Notes under the pieces: model-generated
What the model saw: the letters and a program-made list of their open reading frames with translations, nothing else
Told to the model about the DNA's origin: nothing
The model's database searches: none
Assembly: GCA_021776885.1 (NCBI GenBank)
Contig: JAJFFA010001049.1
Span: forward strand, 1-5,547
Reading direction: 5' to 3'
Source of the DNA: Planctomycetota bacterium
GTDB taxonomy: Bacteria > Planctomycetota > UBA1135 > GCA-002686595
Length of the DNA: 5,547 nt
Part shown: one piece after another, positions 1 through 5,547 of the stretch
Numbering within the stretch: the first letter of the stretch is position 1
Layout of the letters: each line of letters starts with the position of its first letter
Translations under genes and position numbers: made by a program

Positions 1-2
1 AG

Positions 3-305
3 AAGTTCGTCAACCGGACCGGGCTGTCGTTCTACAACAGAATTGGCGGCGGGCTGCTGGGGATCGCCACTGGGGCCTGCGTGGTTCTTGCGGTCCTCGC
101 GGCCATCGTCATGTTCCTCAGCACGGGGAGTGATGTCGTCCGGGCCGCCCACTCGTCCCGGTCGATGAAGGTGAGCCAGCGCACTCTCGAAGTATTCAAC
201 ACCGTCGTTCCAGCCCCGGTCCTCGAAGCTTTTGGCGTCACGCCGCCAGATCCGGCTCCGACGGCCCCAGACGGCTCGACCGAGAAACCGCAGCAGAACA
301 AGTAG
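3..305 (+). CDS. Probable CvpA-family membrane protein, C-terminal fragment
   Basis: The reading frame is open from the left edge and ends at TAG 303-305, giving about 100 residues; the start lies outside the window. The fragment begins with a short polar stretch containing the pattern N-R-I-G-G-G-L-L-G. A single strongly hydrophobic helix follows, roughly residues 18-38 of the fragment (G-x-x-x-G spacing, then V/L/A/I-rich), and then an S-S-R-S segment. This order (R-x-x-G-x-x-x-G entering the last membrane helix, then a short amphipathic Ser/Arg region) resembles the end of CvpA/colicin V production family inner-membrane proteins, which is the basis of the call. The last 25 or so residues are hydrophilic and Pro/Ala-rich, probably a disordered tail. 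Its wobble positions are less GC-biased (about 20 of 101 codons end in A/T by hand count) than the right half of the window. It could be another small multi-helix membrane protein; function is not established by this fragment. Confidence 0.55.
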   Translation, partial: KFVNRTGLSFYNRIGGGLLGIATGACVVLAVLAAIVMFLSTGSDVVRAAHSSRSMKVSQRTLEVFNTVVPAPVLEAFGVTPPDPAPTAPDGSTEKPQQNK

Positions 306-328
306 GCAAGTCCATTCGCGCGCTTGCC
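305..328 (+). other. Weak inverted repeat at the end of the cvpA-like gene
   Basis: GGCAAG (305-310) is complementary to CTTGCC (323-328) with a 12-base loop, and the left arm starts at the last base of the stop codon. There is no U-run after it, so it is at best a weak or Rho-assisted transcript end, or simply a chance hairpin in GC-rich DNA. Confidence 0.25.
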
Positions 329-370
329 GGCTCGCTGCGGGATTCCGTGACGTCTCCTGGCTAGCATGTC

Positions 371-452
371 TCGCTTGCTGGGGGCGCCTGGTGCTCCAGG
401 CTGAGAAGCACCCCTCGAACCTGAACCGGATCATGCCGGCGTAGGAAAGCGA
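371..452 (+). promoter_or_regulatory. TPP riboswitch (THI box) controlling thiC
   Basis: The conserved THI-box elements appear in order. P1 is TCGCTT (371-376) with AAGCGA (447-452). P2 is GGGG (381-384) with CCCC (411-414). P3 is GCCTGG/CCAGGC (386-391/396-401) closed by a TGCT loop. The pyrimidine-sensing CTGAGA lies at 401-406. The second arm has GAACCTGA (417-424), with P4 CCT (420-422) pairing AGG (443-445), and P5 CCGG/CCGG (426-429/436-439), followed by the signature GCGTAGGAAAG (439-449). It sits directly before thiC, the most common target of this class. No terminator or separate anti-SD hairpin lies between aptamer and start, so control is probably translational: folding around TPP pairs the Shine-Dalgarno inside P4. 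CATG 365-368 can also pair CATG 454-457, covering the AUG. Confidence 0.95.
443..446 (+). promoter_or_regulatory. thiC ribosome-binding site, embedded in the riboswitch
   Basis: AGGA lies 8 bases before the ATG at 455, good Shine-Dalgarno spacing, and it is the only purine-rich candidate upstream. Its AGG is the 3' strand of aptamer helix P4, so ligand binding and ribosome binding are mutually exclusive in the model. This also supports 455 as the true start. Confidence 0.75.
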
Positions 453-454
453 TC

Positions 455-2080
<1,626 letters not shown>

Positions 2081-2084
2081 TCCT

Positions 2085-2104
2085 CGGGCCCGCCAAGCGG
2101 CCCG
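2085..2104 (+). other. Short GC stem-loop just after thiC
   Basis: CGGGCC (2085-2090) pairs with GGCCCG (2099-2104) around an 8-base loop, four bases past the thiC stop. No U-run follows. It may protect or end the transcript together with the larger hairpin downstream, or be a chance GC hairpin. Confidence 0.3.
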
Positions 2105-2119
2105 CGCTGGCGACTCGCA

Positions 2120-2148
2120 CGGATCGATAAGCCCTGCGAATCGATCCG
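2120..2148 (+). terminator. Perfect 9-bp stem-loop between thiC and lplT-aas; candidate terminator
   Basis: CGGATCGAT (2120-2128) is exactly complementary to ATCGATCCG (2140-2148) with an 11-base loop, 39 bases past the thiC stop. It is the strongest secondary structure in the 123-base gap. The following sequence is only weakly T-rich (CTTATT at 2155-2160), so a classical Rho-independent terminator is not certain. A dyad operator or a protective 3' hairpin are alternatives. Because it is 55 bases before the next start, it suggests thiC and the downstream gene are transcribed separately. Confidence 0.4.
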
Positions 2149-2203
2149 GACGGACTTATTCGCTCGCGTCGGCGGCGGCCGTGGCGGATCCTTGCGCACG
2201 GCC

Positions 2204-5200
2204 ATGTTTCGACTGCTCGCCCAACCCTCGTTCCGCAACCTGACCCTGGCCCAGTTCCTCGGGGCCTTCAACGACAACGCCTTCAAGCAGCTGGTGCTGC
2301 TGCTGGCGGTGGGGGCCGGGGGGCTGGCGCCGGCGGCGTGGGTCGAGTCGAGCCGACTCGGCTCCCTCGGGCAGTGGCTGCCCGGAGCGCTCTTCGCCCT
2401 GCCCTTCGTCGTCTTCGGCCCGATCGCCGGCTCGATCGCGGATCGGGTGTCCAAGGCCTCCGTGCTGCGCGCGTCGTGCCTGGCCGAGGTGGCCGTCATG
2501 GGCCTGGGCCTGCTGGCCCTCGGACTCTCGAGCTACGACCTCCTGATGGCGGCCCTGTTCCTGATGGGCACCCAGAGCGCCTTCTTCGGGCCCGCCAAGT
2601 ACGGCTCCCTCGGGGAGCTCGTCGGGCACTCCAACCTGAGCCCCGCGAACGCCCTGGTGCAGGCCTCGACCATGGTCGCGATCCTGCTCGGCCTGGTGGC
2701 GGGGGGGGTCTTGCTCGAGGAGTTCCCGACAGCCCTGTGGATCCCGGGGCTGGCCTACGTGGGCTTCGCCCTGTTCGGCTGGCTGGCCTCGCTGCGCATC
2801 GAGGTGCAGCCGGCGGCGAACCCGCAGCGTGGCCTGACCTGGAACCCGCTGGCTGCGCTCGCCGGCCACGCGCGGGTCGCCGCCCAGGATCGCACCCTGG
2901 TCCTGTCCCTGACCGCGAGTTCGTTCTTCTACCTGCTGGCGGCCACTCTGCTCTTCGCCGTCAACGCCTACGGCGTGTGGCTCGGGCTGGGCGCGGCCCA
3001 GACGGCGCGCCTGAACGCGATGACCGTGGTCGGCATCGCCCTGGGAGCCGTCTTCGCCGGGCGCCTCTCGGGCGACCGCATCGAGGGCGGGCTGGTGCCC
3101 CTGGGGCTGTTCGGGATCGCCGGCAGCCTGGCCCTGGTCTGCTTCGACCCCAGCTCGGTGAGCCTGCTGCGGGTCGCGCTGCTGGCCGTGGGCTTCTTCG
3201 CCGGCAGCTTCTCCGTCCCGATCCGAGCCCTGATCCAGAGCCGTCCGGCCCCGGGCCAGCGCGGCGGCGTGCTGGGCCTGTCCCAGAGCCTGGACTTCCT
3301 GGGCGTGTTCGCGGCCAGCGGCCTGTGGGCCTTGTTCGAGCTGGCCGAGTTCACACCGCCGACCTGCTTCGCCCTGCTCGCTGGCCTGGCGCTGCTCATG
3401 GCGCTGGCCTCCCTGGTCTTCACGGCCGAGTTCCTCGTGCGCGTGGTGCTCTTGATCTTCACCCGCGCCATCTACCGCGTGAACGTCGAGGGACTCGAGC
3501 ACCTGCCGCGCGAGGGGGGAGCGCTGCTCGTCGCCAACCACGTGAGCTTCGTCGACGCGATCCTGATCGCCGCCTCGAGCCCGCGGGACGTGGGCTTCCT
3601 GATGCATCGCTCGTACTTCGACGTGTTCCTGGTCGGCTGGTTCGCGCGCCGCATGGGGGTCATCCCGGTGGCCAGGGGCGAGAGCCGCGAGCGCACGGCG
3701 GCGGCCCTCGACGACGCGGTGCAGGCGCTGCGCGGGGGCAGCCTGGTGTGCATCTTCGCGGAGGGCCAGCTGACGCGCACCGGCGCGCTCCAGCCCTTCG
3801 CCCGCGGCCTCGAGCGCATCGCGCGCCCGGCGGGTGTCCCGATCATCCCCGTGGCCCTCGATCGCCTGTGGGGCAGCGTCTTCAGCTACGCCTCGGGCCG
3901 CGTCTTCACCAAGTGGCCGCGGCGTATTCCCTACCCCGTGGACCTCAGCCTGTGCGCGCCGCTCCCGAGTGAGACGCCCGCGTGGCGCGTGCGCTCGGCC
4001 ATCGCCGAGGCGATCGCCGAGCGCCGCTCGCGCCGCGAGTCGCGCCGCGGCACCCTGGGTTGGCGCTTTCTGCGCGCCAGCGCGGCCCGCGCCGGACGTC
4101 CGGCGCTGGTGGACGGCACGGGGGCGCGGCTCTCCTACCGGCGCCTGTGCGCCTCGACCCTGGCCCTGTCCCGGGTCCTGGGCCGCGTCCTGGCCCGACA
4201 CCCCGGGGACGGACCTCGTGTCGCGGTGCTGCTGCCGCCCGGGGCAGCCGGGGCCACGGTCAACCTGGCCCTGACCCAGCTCGCACGCACCACGGTCCAG
4301 CTCAACTTCACCCTGACCGAGGCCACCCTGGCGGAGTGCTGCGCGCGGGCCGAGGCGCGGGTTCTGGTGACCTCGCGGCGCCTGCTCAAGACGCTCGGGC
4401 GCGGGTCGCCCCTCGACGCAGAGAGCACCCTCTACGTCGAGGACCTGGTGCAGCAGGTCGGGTTCAGCGAGCGCGCCGTCGCGGCGCTGCTCTGCCTGTT
4501 GCCGGGCCCACTGCTCGCCGCCTGGGTCGCTCCACGCATCAGCGCCTCGGCGCCTCTGACGGTGCTCTTCTCCAGCGGCTCCACGGGCACCCCGAAGGGT
4601 GTCGTCCTGTCCCACCGGGCGGTCCTGTCCAACGTGCAGAGCGTGCTCGAGGTCCTGCCCTTCGGGCCCGGGGACGCGCTGCTGGGCGTCCTGCCCTTCT
4701 TCCACAGCTTTGGCTACACGGTGACCCTCTACGCCACCCTCCTGGCGGGAGCGAAGGGCGTCTACCACGCGAATCCGCTCGACGCGCGGCGCATCGGCGA
4801 GCTGTGCGCGGACGAGGGTGTGACGATCACCCTGGGCACACCGAGCTTCTACCAGTCCTGGATGCGCCGCATCGAGCCGGCCCAGCTGAGCCGCGTGCGC
4901 CTCGCCATCTGCGGCGCGGAGCGCCTGCGGCCCGCTCTGGCCCAGGCCTTCCTCGAGCGCTACGGCGTGCCCTTGATCGAGGGCTACGGCTGCACCGAGA
5001 TGGCGCCGGTGATCAGCTTCAACGTGCCCGACGTGGTCGTCGGCGGCAAGCGCCACACGGGCACGCGCCGGGGCAGTGTCGGGCGCCCCCTGCCGGGCGT
5101 CGCCCTGCGCATCCGCGACCTGAAGAGCGACGCCCTGCTCGAGCCCGGGGACGAGGGGCCCACGGGGCAGCTCGAGGTCCTGGGTCCCAACTGCATGAGC

Positions 5201-5547
5201 GGCTACCTGGGCGATCCCGAGGCCACCGCGGCCGTGCTGCGCGACGGTTGGTACATCACGGGCGATGTGGCCCGGATCGACGCCCAGGGATTCCTGTGCT
5301 TGACGGATCGGCTCTCGCGCTTCGCCAAGATCGGGGGCGAGATGGTGCCCCACGGGGCCCTCGAGGAGGAGCTCGAGCGCGCTGCCCAGGCCCTCGATGC
5401 GGACACCCCCGCCGAGCTGGCCGTGACCTCGATCGAGCACGCGACCAAGGGCGAGCGGCTGGTCGTCGTGCACACCCCCTTGAGCTTTGGCGTCGACGCG
5501 CTGCTCGAGAAGCTCGCGGCGAGCGACCTGCCGACCCTCTTCCGGCC
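2204..5547 (+). CDS. aas: Fused lysophospholipid transporter LplT / 2-acyl-GPE acyltransferase / acyl-ACP synthetase (Aas), 3' end missing
   Basis: One open frame of 1114 codons has no stop before the right edge. Residues 1-420 form an MFS-type LplT domain: FND at 22-24 in the first helix, FFGPAKYG at 127-134, many hydrophobic helices. Residues 425-600 are a PlsC acyltransferase: H446-X4-D451, GVIPVAR ending R491, EGQ 520-522, VPIIPV from 545. Residues 620-1114 are an adenylate-forming acyl-ACP synthetase: SSGSTGTPKG 790-799, FFHSFG near H834, YGCTE 928-932, GD 1020-1021, and DR 1035-1036 leading into RFAKIGGEMV. E. coli uses separate LplT (397 aa) and Aas (719 aa) to flip lysophosphatidylethanolamine inward and reacylate it at the inner membrane; here both are one protein. 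The end, including the expected catalytic Lys of motif A10, lies beyond the window. ATG 2204 has no clear Shine-Dalgarno; TTG 2192 is an alternative start. Confidence 0.95.
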   Translation, partial: MFRLLAQPSFRNLTLAQFLGAFNDNAFKQLVLLLAVGAGGLAPAAWVESSRLGSLGQWLPGALFALPFVVFGPIAGSIADRVSKASVLRASCLAEVAVMGLGLLALGLSSYDLLMAALFLMGTQSAFFGPAKYGSLGELVGHSNLSPANALVQASTMVAILLGLVAGGVLLEEFPTALWIPGLAYVGFALFGWLASLRIEVQPAANPQRGLTWNPLAALAGHARVAAQDRTLVLSLTASSFFYLLAATLLFAVNAYGVWLGLGAAQTARLNAMTVVGIALGAVFAGRLSGDRIEGGLVPLGLFGIAGSLALVCFDPSSVSLLRVALLAVGFFAGSFSVPIRALIQSRPAPGQRGGVLGLSQSLDFLGVFAASGLWALFELAEFTPPTCFALLAGLALLMALASLVFTAEFLVRVVLLIFTRAIYRVNVEGLEHLPREGGALLVANHVSFVDAILIAASSPRDVGFLMHRSYFDVFLVGWFARRMGVIPVARGESRERTAAALDDAVQALRGGSLVCIFAEGQLTRTGALQPFARGLERIARPAGVPIIPVALDRLWGSVFSYASGRVFTKWPRRIPYPVDLSLCAPLPSETPAWRVRSAIAEAIAERRSRRESRRGTLGWRFLRASAARAGRPALVDGTGARLSYRRLCASTLALSRVLGRVLARHPGDGPRVAVLLPPGAAGATVNLALTQLARTTVQLNFTLTEATLAECCARAEARVLVTSRRLLKTLGRGSPLDAESTLYVEDLVQQVGFSERAVAALLCLLPGPLLAAWVAPRISASAPLTVLFSSGSTGTPKGVVLSHRAVLSNVQSVLEVLPFGPGDALLGVLPFFHSFGYTVTLYATLLAGAKGVYHANPLDARRIGELCADEGVTITLGTPSFYQSWMRRIEPAQLSRVRLAICGAERLRPALAQAFLERYGVPLIEGYGCTEMAPVISFNVPDVVVGGKRHTGTRRGSVGRPLPGVALRIRDLKSDALLEPGDEGPTGQLEVLGPNCMSGYLGDPEATAAVLRDGWYITGDVARIDAQGFLCLTDRLSRFAKIGGEMVPHGALEEELERAAQALDADTPAELAVTSIEHATKGERLVVVHTPLSFGVDALLEKLAASDLPTLFR

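Noticed and set aside
324..367. Possible promoter for the riboswitch (TTGCCG at 324-329; TAGCAT at 362-367)
   Set aside because: The two hexamers are 32 bases apart, and a start from TAGCAT would fall inside P1 of the aptamer. No sigma-70-like pair with proper spacing was found, so the promoter is not assigned; transcription may begin at a non-canonical site or read through from upstream.
232..444. A 70-codon + frame spanning the cvpA end and the riboswitch
   Set aside because: It crosses a structured RNA element and has no RBS or family resemblance.
2338..3972. A 544-codon + strand frame within lplT-aas
   Set aside because: Arg/Pro/Gly-rich shadow of the real frame, overlapping the LplT and PlsC domains completely.
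2156..5473. A 1105-codon open frame on the - strand opposite lplT-aas
   Set aside because: Its translation is a low-complexity mix of G, R, Q, H, E and A with no membrane helices or known motifs, while the + strand encodes three intact domains. Extreme GC3 on the + strand removes stop codons from the antisense frame.

Overview
This is a GC-rich bacterial window with three genes, all on the + strand: the 3' end of a probable cvpA-family gene, a complete thiC preceded by a TPP (THI-box) riboswitch, and a very long gene that runs off the right edge and encodes a fused LplT-Aas lysophospholipid flippase / acyltransferase / acyl-ACP synthetase. The fused phospholipid-repair gene is typical of Gram-negative (diderm) bacteria. 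GC3 is extreme over the right two thirds. A high-GC diderm lineage (for example Myxococcota-like, Planctomycetota-like or another proteobacterial-type group) is plausible, but the sequence alone does not fix the taxon.

Layout: 3-305 is the C-terminus of a membrane protein. 306-454 is intergenic and contains a weak inverted repeat (305-328) and a TPP aptamer (371-452) that ends right against the thiC start. 455-2080 is thiC. 2081-2203 is intergenic with two stem-loops, the second a 9-bp perfect stem that may be a terminator or operator. 2204-5547 is the fused lplT-aas gene, open at the window edge and lacking only the end of its adenylate-forming domain.

Function: the riboswitch and thiC form a self-contained thiamin unit. 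TPP binding should hide the thiC ribosome-binding site, which lies inside the aptamer, and so shut off synthesis of the HMP-P pyrimidine precursor. No other thiamin gene is visible. The downstream gene belongs to membrane phospholipid repair and is probably a separate transcription unit.

The two observations most worth following are (1) a sharp change in codon-wobble composition inside thiC near 1220-1260, which makes the gene look mosaic (recombination or a chimeric assembly), and (2) the compact riboswitch in which aptamer helix P4 contains the Shine-Dalgarno and an extended P1 can pair with the AUG. I did not find evidence for a wholly new system here.
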